A program made the translations under genes and the position numbers. A DNA stretch of 64,000 nt from Microbacterium esteraromaticum (lineage in GTDB: Bacteria; Actinomycetota; Actinomycetes; Actinomycetales; Microbacteriaceae): the NCBI RefSeq assembly GCF_017303215.1, contig NZ_JAEMWU010000001.1:2353143-2417142 (forward strand), given 5' to 3'. Under the pieces are notes generated by a model, which saw nothing but the letters and a program-made list of their open reading frames with translations, searched no databases and was not told the DNA's origin. Of this stretch, positions 55,477 to 62,582 are shown piece by piece. Each line of letters begins with the position of its first letter. The first letter of the stretch is position 1.

Positions 55477-56949
55477 TCACTCGACCGCGTTGTGGGGTAC
55501 CCCAAAGTGCAGTCGCGCGAGCCGACGAGCGTAGCTGACCTCGGGGTGGTACCTGACCGCATCCAGAAGGCGCTCCTCGCTCTGTCCGAGCTGGTGCAGA
55601 AGTACCAAGACGACGACGGCTGAGGACACTTCGATGACCGCGTGCAACTCCTCCAAGTCGAAGTCAGCCGCCCCAGTGTGCGCCAGATGGTTGCGTGCTT
55701 TCACGCTCCGCTCAGCCCAGACCTCGGCGCTCGGAAGTAGCGCATCCCGAACAGTCTCCCCCATCAGGTCTGCCAGAGCGACAAGCCGTTTCACCAGCTT
55801 CGGCTTGTTGTCAGCGATGCGTTCGCTGACCCACTGCTTGCGCTCGGCGGGGACGACATCCAAGATGGCGCGGCGAAGGTTCCTGTGCTCAGCGCGAGGC
55901 ATCTCCGTCGTCTTGTCGAGCGATTGATGGAGCGCCTCAGCCGCGCCGACCGCCGTGACAACCTTAGGTTCGACAAAGCCATCAGGCAGGTACCGCAAGC
56001 CGAGCACCATCCCGATGACCGGTTCGAGTAACCGATGAAGCGTCAACCAGCGCGGGACCAGCTCTTCGAACGGGATGTCGTCGAGGTCGAGCAGGAATCT
56101 CGGTCGTCCCGTCGCTACGCCAAGCGGGGGCACGATGTGCTCCCGATACACCTCAACCCGGCGCACCTTGTCCTGAAGAAGATGGCCGTCCGGCCAAAGC
56201 TCCGGAGCGGGCGGCAGCGTCAGCGACTCGGAGACGATGCCGCAGTTCTCCAGGGCTGAAAGCGAGATGAGGTGCGACAGACTCGCCAACGGATGCAGAG
56301 CGTCGATGAATGACACAGGCGTGGGGAACGATGCCGTAGCGCTGACGGCTTCCCATGTCCGCGCAAACGTCCGGCTTGGCTGCGAATCAAAGTCCGGAAC
56401 CATGAATGTGTGGAACAGGCCGAAGGCTGTCTCCCCTGCCGTGACTGAGAGCCTCTGAACCGAACGCGTCGTGATGGCCGTAGAGCCTGTCAGCCGGTTG
56501 GTCTGAGCATCAGATTCCTCAGTGATTTCGTATGCCGTGAGGCCAGACCACGCCGTCAGCCAGTCCACCTGCGTGACTGCCCCGACGAACACCGCCTCAT
56601 CGAAATCATCGAGGTGGCACCCGACGAGCAGTACGGATGCCTCCGCTTCAACTTCGGCAGCAGCCGAACTGAGGGTGGTCTGCATCCGGCTGACCCACAC
56701 GTCACGCAGAGTGAGCCTGATTCCCTTCGCCAAGCCATGAAGAACGGGCCACTTAGGCAGCCCGTCATCACGGCGGCCACTCGTTCGTCGCGCTCCGCCA
56801 AACGGAGCATCGTTCCCGGTACGAATCAGACGTAGGTGAAGTCCTTTCGCAGGGTCATACGTCAGGATGCCCGCCTCCGTCGCGGTCTCCCCCGGTATCT
56901 GCCACTCGGCAACCCATTCTTTCGGCTCCGCCAACGTGCTCAGGCTCAT
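55477..56949 (-). CDS. ApeA-like HEPN anti-phage protein
   Basis: This 490-residue protein has the two-part ApeA architecture. The N-terminal domain resembles the ApeA_NTD family (GILTYDPAKGLHLRLIRTG; VLLVGCHLDDFDEAVFVGAV; VDWLTAWSGLTAYEI). The C-terminal helical domain carries the HEPN RNase motif RNHLAH (Arg419, His424) in AERSVKARNHLAHTGAADF. ApeA is a single-gene phage defence in which HEPN RNase activity is released by infection. Here it is followed by a RES protein on the same strand. The start ATG lacks a strong Shine-Dalgarno site, so the N-terminus is tentative. Confidence 0.78.
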   Translation of the reverse strand: MSLSTLAEPKEWVAEWQIPGETATEAGILTYDPAKGLHLRLIRTGNDAPFGGARRTSGRRDDGLPKWPVLHGLAKGIRLTLRDVWVSRMQTTLSSAAAEVEAEASVLLVGCHLDDFDEAVFVGAVTQVDWLTAWSGLTAYEITEESDAQTNRLTGSTAITTRSVQRLSVTAGETAFGLFHTFMVPDFDSQPSRTFARTWEAVSATASFPTPVSFIDALHPLASLSHLISLSALENCGIVSESLTLPPAPELWPDGHLLQDKVRRVEVYREHIVPPLGVATGRPRFLLDLDDIPFEELVPRWLTLHRLLEPVIGMVLGLRYLPDGFVEPKVVTAVGAAEALHQSLDKTTEMPRAEHRNLRRAILDVVPAERKQWVSERIADNKPKLVKRLVALADLMGETVRDALLPSAEVWAERSVKARNHLAHTGAADFDLEELHAVIEVSSAVVVLVLLHQLGQSEERLLDAVRYHPEVSYARRLARLHFGVPHNAVE

Positions 56950-56979
56950 GAGGGGATGGTATCGGCAGAGCGCTCTGGC

Positions 56980-57237
56980 TCAGCAGGCCAGTTCCAACAC
57001 CCAGCGTGGGCGTGGTCGAAGCGACTCGCGTTGTGCTCGCTTGACCGCACGAACGGTGCAATCACCGTCTCGCCAACCTGGCGCGTACACATCCAAGAAC
57101 TCCGTTTCGATGCAGAACGCCAGCCGCTCGATGCGCTCGGCCCGGCGAACGGCACGACCCCGCCACCACTGCCAGAGAGTGACAGCCCCGACGATGTTCA
57201 GCGGCGCTGATGCTGCCGCAATCACGAACTCGGTCAT
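56980..57237 (-). CDS. Small membrane-associated hypothetical protein (85 aa)
   Basis: This 85-residue protein starts with a hydrophobic segment (EFVIAAASAPLNIVGAVTLW) that could be one membrane helix, followed by a strongly basic region (RGRAVRRAERIERLAF). It then has a soluble Cys-containing tail ending VLELAC. No family is recognised. Its ATG overlaps the upstream stop by 4 bp and the ApeA-like gene begins 30 bp downstream, so it is part of the same operon. A partner that keeps the HEPN protein near the membrane is one possibility. Confidence 0.6.
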   Translation of the reverse strand: MTEFVIAAASAPLNIVGAVTLWQWWRGRAVRRAERIERLAFCIETEFLDVYAPGWRDGDCTVRAVKRAQRESLRPRPRWVLELAC

Positions 57238-57590
57238 GCTCGCACCACATTCAGCGGCTCGGGAGGAACGAGCAGCGGCACGCCGGAGACGCGCTCCACC
57301 ATGCGCAGATGCTCTCGGAGGCGGCCGACGACGGCTGAGCGATGCCCGAAGCGCTCGACGAGGTCTTCCGGCAGCTCCTTCGGCACCCGCAGCGTCGCGG
57401 TCTCTGTGAGTACAAGTCGCCCGTCCACCGTGCTCAGCGTGGCGCTAGTCGTCTGGCGCGCAGCCCCCGGCCACGCAGCAACCAGGGTGTCGCCCTGGGT
57501 GTGGACGGTGGCACCGAGGCGGACTGCTTCAGCCTCGAACTCCGTGCGCATGGCAAGCCGTGCGTCAGCGATGCGGTTGTGCACGTTCAT
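57234..57590 (-). CDS. Hypothetical protein (118 aa)
   Basis: This 118-residue protein begins MNVHNRIADARLAMRTEFEA and has an alternating strand pattern (LGATVHTQGDTLVAAWPG; ATLSTVDGRLVLTETATLRV) and a C-terminal helical segment (LVERFGHRSAVVGRLREHLRM). The chosen ATG has a GGAGGTGCAG site and overlaps the upstream stop by 4 bp; the longer open frame is not supported. Function unknown. It belongs to the operon that ends with ApeA-like and RES-type genes. Confidence 0.62.
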   Translation of the reverse strand: MNVHNRIADARLAMRTEFEAEAVRLGATVHTQGDTLVAAWPGAARQTTSATLSTVDGRLVLTETATLRVPKELPEDLVERFGHRSAVVGRLREHLRMVERVSGVPLLVPPEPLNVVRA

Positions 57591-58174
57591 GCTGCACCTC
57601 CCGCCATGGCGATGGCGTACTCGACAGGCATCGGCGGCAGGGCGCAGAGCTGGACGATGGCGTCCAGCGACAGGTCTGTCCGGAGCAGCGCGATGGCGTA
57701 ATCCGGGTTCGTCGAGTGTGCAGCTTCGCGGAGCGGCTCGTACTCCTTGGACCCAACGCTGAGTCCGTGGCGGTCGAGCGTGTTCACGACCCACGGGTCG
57801 CGGCGGTCGATGCCAGCGATGTGGCAGAACTCGCGTGCGTCGTTCGTTGTCGTGGTGTCGAGCAGGTCCAGGAACCTGGTTCTGGAGATACTGAGGTCTC
57901 CGCTGAGCGTGAAGAGCGAGCAGACCTCCGCAAGTTCTTCCGTCGCCACGCCCCGTACCTCCGACCAAGTACGGTCGAGCCAGAGCGCCTCGTCGTCTTC
58001 AGCGTCGAGACCGAAATCGGAAATCACGTCCCAGCCGTGGTGCCACGCGACAGCTTGACCGTCCATACTCCAGTGGGCGCGCTGGTCATAGTCTCCCTCG
58101 TCGTACTCCCCCTCACGGATGACCCGGAGGAACTCGCATGCGGCCTCGTGCGGCGTCAGCGTCGTGGCGCTCAT
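57587..58174 (-). CDS. Hypothetical acidic protein (195 aa)
   Basis: This 195-residue acidic, soluble protein has no recognised domain. Its N-terminal half is rich in Asp/Glu/Trp (GEYDEGDYDQRAHWSM; GLDAEDDEALWLDRTW) and its C-terminal half has helices such as LEPLREAAHSTN-like and VQLCALPPMPVEYAIAM. The ATG overlaps the upstream stop by one base and the downstream start by 4 bp. A charged, DNA-mimic-like profile is possible but unproven. It is the second gene of the candidate defence operon. Confidence 0.62.
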   Translation of the reverse strand: MSATTLTPHEAACEFLRVIREGEYDEGDYDQRAHWSMDGQAVAWHHGWDVISDFGLDAEDDEALWLDRTWSEVRGVATEELAEVCSLFTLSGDLSISRTRFLDLLDTTTTNDAREFCHIAGIDRRDPWVVNTLDRHGLSVGSKEYEPLREAAHSTNPDYAIALLRTDLSLDAIVQLCALPPMPVEYAIAMAGGAA

Positions 58175-58686
58175 CAGTTGGCCTCCTCGCTCTGAGCGAA
58201 GAGAATGCGAATCGCTTCCTTAATGTCGCCAGCCTCAACCGCCGCGCGGACCGTGTCGGTGACCTCACCCCAGCCGTCGCCCAGCCCCGTGAAGAGGCCC
58301 GTCGCCGACTCCACCTTCTCGACGTAGCCCGCGTTCTGCACTGCGAACGACGTGCACGCGGACGTGACCTCATCGATGGCCTCGCCCGAGCCGATACCGG
58401 CCGTCAGCGCCTCAGCCTCAGCCCACGCGGGGTCTTGGCAAATGGCCTCGTACTCCTCGGTGAGCGTCTGAGCCTCGGAAGCGAGCGAATCCGTGGCCGC
58501 GACCGTCGGCTCGATGGCCGCGCGGAGGTGCGCCTGCGCTGCCGGGGCGATGAAGATACCGCCGAGCAGCAGGACGCCAGCGGTCGTGAGGATAGCGAGC
58601 GTGCGCTTCAGCGTGCGCTTCTTACCGGGCTTCGGCTTGCGGGCCGCCATCTTCAGGGCGGTGGCTGTAGGTGAGGTGATGTCCAT
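58174..58686 (-). CDS. Membrane-anchored or secreted hypothetical protein (170 aa)
   Basis: This 170-residue protein has a basic N-terminus (RKPKPGKKRTLKRT) and one hydrophobic helix (AILTTAGVLLLGGIFIAPAA, about residues 29-48), which is either a signal peptide or an anchor. The outside part is helical and acidic, with two cysteines (AICQD and SACTS) that could form a disulfide. The ATG at 58686 is preceded by AGAGGG; a GTG two codons upstream has too little spacing. It is the first gene of the operon leading to the ApeA-like protein, so it may be a membrane sensor, which is inference. Confidence 0.62.
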   Translation of the reverse strand: MDITSPTATALKMAARKPKPGKKRTLKRTLAILTTAGVLLLGGIFIAPAAQAHLRAAIEPTVAATDSLASEAQTLTEEYEAICQDPAWAEAEALTAGIGSGEAIDEVTSACTSFAVQNAGYVEKVESATGLFTGLGDGWGEVTDTVRAAVEAGDIKEAIRILFAQSEEAN

Positions 58687-58731
58687 ACACACCCTCTGCG
58701 GGCACGGGGGGTGTTTTTCCTACGGGAACGC

Positions 58732-58764
58732 AGAACGGCCGCCCCATTCTGGGACGGCCGTTCT
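58732..58764. terminator. Hairpin between truncated gene and defence operon
   Basis: AGAACGGCCG (58732-58741) pairs perfectly with CGGCCGTTCT (58755-58764), and CCCA/TGGG within the loop extends the stem. It can separate the two transcription units; no T-tract is present on the minus strand. Confidence 0.6.
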
Positions 58765-58771
58765 ACGTAGT

Positions 58772-59210
58772 TCAGACGAGCGCGGCGACGATGCTTTGAA
58801 TCTCCGGCATCAGACCCGCGACTTTCTTGGAGGCGTGCTCGACGCGCTTCTGCAAGGCCTTCACCTCGGCCGCGCTCTCCGGCTGCTGGAGGCCCGCGCC
58901 GGTCAGCGACCGCACGCCGTCTTCCTTCTGTCCGAGGGCGTATGCGATGGTTGCCTGGGCTTCTTCGCCGTCACGGACACCGAGAAGCGCAGCCACCGTC
59001 TCCCAGGGGGTTTCGACGGCGATGGCCGCCTGCTCGGCGGTGGCGTCCACGATGGCGATTTCGATACCTTCATCGCCGTAATGCGTGGCATCCCGGACCG
59101 CGAGCAGGTCGCCGACCTCGCCGCGCAGGCTGTCACGCTCGGAGCGCTGGTCGTTAGATGTAGTTCCTCGGGAGGTTGTGAACGCGTGACATAGAGAAGA
59201 CCTCTGGGCG
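58772..59210 (-). pseudogene. Truncated hypothetical gene, 5' end lost at an IS
   Basis: The frame from the IS edge (59210) to 58772 encodes about 145 residues with no start codon that fits. It is rich in Ala/Glu/Val with helical stretches (VGDLLAVRDATHYGD; AAEVKALQKRVEHASKKVAGL). The segment VETPWETVAALLGVRDGEEAQ looks like folded protein rather than antisense noise. An IS3-family element begins exactly where the gene should continue. No direct target duplication is seen, and no matching 5' part is found right of the IS. Confidence 0.55.
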
Positions 59211-59230
59211 TGAGGAACGAACTGGTGACA
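59211..59230 (-). repeat. IS3 right inverted repeat
   Basis: TGAGGAACGAACTGGTGACA matches the reverse complement of the other end at 18 of 20 positions. Confidence 0.85.
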
Positions 59231-59238
59231 GGTGTGGT

Positions 59239-60114
59239 TTAGGCCGCGAGTGTGAGCGGCTCGGCTAGCTTGGCTTCGAACTCGATGGGAGTCAAGCCGC
59301 CGAGGGGGTCCTGGGCTCGTTGGCGGTGATACTTCCGCTCGATCCAGACGACGATGGCCAGTCGGAGCTCTTGCCGCGTCGCCCACCGTTGCTGGTTGAG
59401 CACGTTCGTCTGCAACAGCGACCAGAACGACTCCATGGCCGCGTTGTCTCCCGCGGCGCCGACGCGCCCCATCGAGCCGACCATGTCGTGACGGCGCAGT
59501 TCGCGGGCCATCGCCCGGCTGCGAAACTGGCTACCCCTGTCGGCGTGCAGGATGCAGCCGGCGACCTCACCGCGGCGGGTGACGGTGTTTCGGACGGCGT
59601 CGACGGCGAGCTTCGCGGTCATCCGATCCGAGATCGATTAGCCGACGATCCGGTTCGAGAACACGTCCTTGATCGCGCAGCAATAGAGCTTGCCTTCGCT
59701 CGTCCAATGCTCCGTGATGTCCGTGAGCCAGAGGCGGTTCGGCGCGTCCGCGCGGAACACCCGCTGCACGTGATCGTCGAACACCGGCGGGCCAGCCTTC
59801 TTGCCTTTCCCGCGCCGCCGGCGCTGCGCAGACGAGAGGATCCCGGCCTGCGAACACAGCTTCCACGCCGTGCGCCTGCTCATCCGCCACCCCGCCCACC
59901 GCGCCTCGTCGGCGAGGTATCGGTAGCCGAACGTCGGGTCGTCGTGATGCGCGTCATGCAGCGCGTTGATCCGATACGCACGGAGCACGTCGGCGCCCCT
60001 GACGGGGTCGTTTCGCCACCGGTAGTAGGGCTGACGGGCGAGCTTCAGGACCCGGCACGACACCGTCACGGGGATCCCCGCGTCGGCGAGCTCAGATACG
60101 AGCGGGTACGTCAT
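59239..60114 (-). pseudogene. IS3-family transposase orfB with internal stop
   Basis: This is the OrfB/DDE integrase part of the IS3 transposase. The frame from 60114 (MTYPLVSELADAG) has the HTH_21-like segment SCRVLKLARQPYYRWRND and the rve core with the first Asp (RLWLTDITEHW). The reading is broken at 59638-59640 by TAA, directly after FSNRIVG where IS3 members usually have a Tyr codon. The same frame continues to 59239 with the second Asp (HADRGSQF) and the Glu (AAMESFWSLL) plus RWATRQELRLAIVVWIE. A single base change could explain the stop. Confidence 0.88.
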
Positions 60115-60416
60115 TTTGGGGAGCCACCGAGTTTCAGGTTCGCCTGCGACAGATACGCCGCCGCTCGCCGGAGGACCTCGTTCTCCTGCTCGAGGAGGCG
60201 GACCCGCTTCTTCAGTTCACGAGCCTCGGCAGCGTCCGCGGCGGTCTGACCAGGACGGTTGCCTTCCTCGACGTCGGCTTGACGGAGCCAGTTCTGCAAC
60301 GTCGCCTCGCTGATACCGAAGTCGGTCGCAATCTGCTTGATGGTGACGCCGCTCTCACGGCTACGAGCGACAGCGACGACGTCCTCGCGGAACTCTCTGG
60401 GATAGGGACCGGGCAT
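60111..60416 (-). CDS. IS3-family transposase orfA
   Basis: This 101-residue OrfA has an N-terminal helix-turn-helix (REFREDVVAVARSRESGVTIKQIATDFGISEATLQNWLR) and a C-terminal leucine-zipper helix (LKKRVRLLEQENEVLRRAAAYL). MPGPYPREF is the common start of this IS3 subgroup and places the ATG at 60416. OrfA and OrfB join by frameshifting at the AAAATGA overlap to form the active transposase in intact members. Confidence 0.9.
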   Translation of the reverse strand: MPGPYPREFREDVVAVARSRESGVTIKQIATDFGISEATLQNWLRQADVEEGNRPGQTAADAAEARELKKRVRLLEQENEVLRRAAAYLSQANLKLGGSPK

Positions 60417-60460
60417 GATGACATCCTTCCCGCCAGCCCCTCCCGGCACCAACGATCAGT

Positions 60461-60480
60461 TGTCACCGATTCGTTCCTCA
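60461..60480 (-). repeat. IS3 left inverted repeat
   Basis: The reverse complement reads TGAGGAACGAATCGGTGACA, matching the other terminus except for two bases. Confidence 0.85.
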
Positions 60481-60592
60481 CGCCCTTTCGTCAAGCCGGT
60501 TCGGTGCCGTCAGTTCATCTGACTCTTCGCGCCGCCAGAACGCTCCGACAGAAAGGTGAGTCTTTGACGTGGTGAATACGTTATCGAGTAAA

Positions 60593-60619
60593 CGTATCCA
60601 TGTCAAGGGTTTGGATACG
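60593..60619. promoter_or_regulatory. Palindrome before the HEPN-like gene pair
   Basis: CGTATCCA (60593-60600) and TGGATACG (60612-60619) form an 8-bp perfect inverted repeat with an 11-nt centre, directly upstream of the -10 TATGCT (60622). The position and symmetry suggest an operator; which protein binds it is unknown. Confidence 0.5.
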
Positions 60620-60621
60620 CC

Positions 60622-60627
60622 TATGCT
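60622..60627 (+). promoter_or_regulatory. -10 element of a leaderless promoter
   Basis: TATGCT lies 6 nt before the GTG at 60634. It overlaps the edge of the palindrome region, so binding there would block transcription. Confidence 0.5.
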
Positions 60628-60633
60628 GGTTTC

Positions 60634-61713
60634 GTGCCCAGACCTTCGCTTCAGCCGGGAACCCACGGCCGCCTATCGGTGGCTCCAACGAGCGAAGCAC
60701 TCGCATCCCGAGGAGCGTTCGTAGCCCACGCTCGTGTGCGACCACTCGACGGCGGCGACGTTCAGGTGATTCGCCGGTTCGCACCATCTGAAGACGAAGC
60801 CCTGAGCGCGCTTAGGGATGCCATCGTGGAACGCATCGGCACGGTTACGGAGCCGACCGCGCCCCTCGGCGAACCTGTGACGATGCAGGCCTCGGAGGCT
60901 GACCGTCTCATCATCAGTGCCCGTGAGGGGATGCGCAGGTTCGCCGCTCAGGTCTACTCATCACACCGGTTCGTCGCCCCTGACTCTGACGCTGCGGGTG
61001 ACGCCGAGCGCTCAGGAAGTGACATCGTCCCGGTGAGCATGGTGGATGGATTTGTGGCGGCCATCGTGGACCACCTCCAGGCGTGGGTGGACAAGACCGG
61101 TGGTCACGACGGCGACCCTCAGCTCTGGCTGAGCCTGTACAGCGACTACACGCTCTTCCGTCCCATCCTGGAGTCCCTCGCTGCGGCTATCTGGATACTC
61201 GGCCCGGACGACAGCCGTGAACGCATCAAGAACGCTACGAAGCTCCTCGCGACCGAGCACGAGCAGGCGAACAGATACATTCAACGAATCAACCGCGTCG
61301 GTCATCCTGACCCGTTCGCTGAGCAAGTGAATACGGGCCTCGACCGCATCATCGGCGAGGTGTGCGAGCGCATGGGCTTCAACTCGACGCAAATCAGACG
61401 ACCGGTGGACCCGTCATCACTCCCGGACAAGGCAAGCCGCTTCGTCCCAGGTTCCGGGAGTAAGTTCTACCGACTATGGGCGCTGTGTTCGGCTCATGCT
61501 CATGCGCAGCTCTTTACGGTGATGCGCGCCGGAGCGCGCACATCGGGCACCGGACCGTACGGCGACTGGACATACGTGGAAGCCGACTCCGAGTCGTTCG
61601 CAGAGCTAGTTCGCTTTACGGGTGACACCCTCAGCGTGCTTGCTGGTCTTCTTAACCGGCGCGGTCACATGCTCAACTCTGAAGTCGGCCCTCGGCCCGG
61701 CGCGGACGCATGA
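60634..61713 (+). CDS. Hypothetical protein: integrase-like N-terminus fused to a HEPN-like helical domain
   Basis: This is a 359-residue protein. Residues 1-65 (RPSLQPGTHGRLSVAP, AFVAHARVRPLDGGDVQVIRR, SEDEALSALRDAIVER) resemble the Arm-type N-terminal DNA-binding domain of actinobacterial tyrosine integrases, but no catalytic R-H-R-Y set follows. Instead a helical region has FRPILESLAAAIWILGPDDSRER and FYRLWALCSAHAHAQLF, which resemble HEPN/DUF5677-like proteins. The next gene has the same pattern and overlaps by 4 bp. GTG start fits the leaderless -10. Function unknown; a DNA-targeted effector or immunity pair is a hypothesis. Confidence 0.6.
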   Translation: MPRPSLQPGTHGRLSVAPTSEALASRGAFVAHARVRPLDGGDVQVIRRFAPSEDEALSALRDAIVERIGTVTEPTAPLGEPVTMQASEADRLIISAREGMRRFAAQVYSSHRFVAPDSDAAGDAERSGSDIVPVSMVDGFVAAIVDHLQAWVDKTGGHDGDPQLWLSLYSDYTLFRPILESLAAAIWILGPDDSRERIKNATKLLATEHEQANRYIQRINRVGHPDPFAEQVNTGLDRIIGEVCERMGFNSTQIRRPVDPSSLPDKASRFVPGSGSKFYRLWALCSAHAHAQLFTVMRAGARTSGTGPYGDWTYVEADSESFAELVRFTGDTLSVLAGLLNRRGHMLNSEVGPRPGADA

Positions 61714-62522
61714 GCGGCCGTCGCGCGAAGAAGGCGCGCTCAGCCGAGCGCGCCCGTCCGGCCCACCTGAAGAATGCGGAGACCGTTCGGAGAACGGCAG
61801 AAGCAGTGCTGTCGGTCGATTTGAGCGACCTCAGGCTACGGAACCGCGTGCCTCAGGTGGTCGTTGGTCTTTGCCGAGCCGCCTTCGCGCAGAGCGCGGT
61901 CATAGCGACGTTGACAGCGAACGGCATGTCTTCCTCCGCATCGCCGAACCGTCGCCTCTTCTTGGAAGCAGCGCTGCGCTTGCACTGGTTGCGCGGCCTC
62001 ACACGCGATGACCGGCGTCGCGCGGTTGACACCATGCTTGCGAAAGACCGCAAGGACACCAACGGCACGCTCGCCTATCTCGCGAAGGTGGGCCAAGAGG
62101 CCGATTTCGACCCCTCCGAGATGAATGAGTTCTATCTCGATTCAGCCGAGACGGGGGCTGTTCAAGAACAGGCACGGAAGCTTGATGCGGCGGTGAAGTC
62201 GACAGAGGTAGAACCCTGGTCCATATATGCGATGTGGCGCGAGGAGACGAAGCATGCACATCCTTCTGCGACGCTCGCAGGCGAGTACGCGCCGACCTTT
62301 GATGACGCACATCTGAGTTCTGGCGAGCCAGACCCGATGGACCCCAACTTGGAAGCTCATTCACTCGTCCAACAGCTCATCGTCATGACGACCGGATGGT
62401 TGCTGAGCGATGAGCAAGTCCCCCACGAGATTGCCAACCGCATCACGGTCGCCTACTTCGCGTCCTCACCGCTTCAAGTCTGGCCGGATGTGACGAGCGG
62501 AGAAGAAACAACCAGCTCTTGA
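61710..62522 (+). CDS. HEPN-like hypothetical protein, partner of the preceding gene
   Basis: This 270-residue protein has a basic N-terminus (MSGRRAKKARSAERARP) and a helical core whose parts RRLFLEAALRLHWLRGLTRDDRRRA and WSIYAMWREETKHAHPS mirror those of the preceding protein. The fold, and HEPN relation, are inferred from this pattern. The ATG overlaps the preceding stop by 4 bp, so both are made together. No catalytic assignment is possible. The pair lies between the IS and the GIY-YIG gene inside the presumed island. Confidence 0.58.
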   Translation: MSGRRAKKARSAERARPAHLKNAETVRRTAEAVLSVDLSDLRLRNRVPQVVVGLCRAAFAQSAVIATLTANGMSSSASPNRRLFLEAALRLHWLRGLTRDDRRRAVDTMLAKDRKDTNGTLAYLAKVGQEADFDPSEMNEFYLDSAETGAVQEQARKLDAAVKSTEVEPWSIYAMWREETKHAHPSATLAGEYAPTFDDAHLSSGEPDPMDPNLEAHSLVQQLIVMTTGWLLSDEQVPHEIANRITVAYFASSPLQVWPDVTSGEETTSS

Positions 62523-62582
62523 AAATCTGCGCGGGTCTAGACGGCCACTGGATGCGTGGCGTCGATGACGCTGCGCTCGCCT

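Larger units (their letters stand above)
59211..60480 (-). mobile_element. IS3-family insertion sequence with inactivated transposase
   Basis: A 1270-bp element ends in 20-bp inverted repeats (59211-59230 and 60461-60480) that match at 18 of 20 positions and begin TGAGG. It carries orfA (60111-60416) and orfB (59239-60114), overlapping by 4 bp as in IS3 elements, with an AAAATGA slip-type junction. orfB has an in-frame stop, so the copy is probably immobile unless complemented. The outer 5 bp (GGGCG/CGCCC) also pair as an inverted repeat, so the true ends may be 59206 and 60485. Confidence 0.88.
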
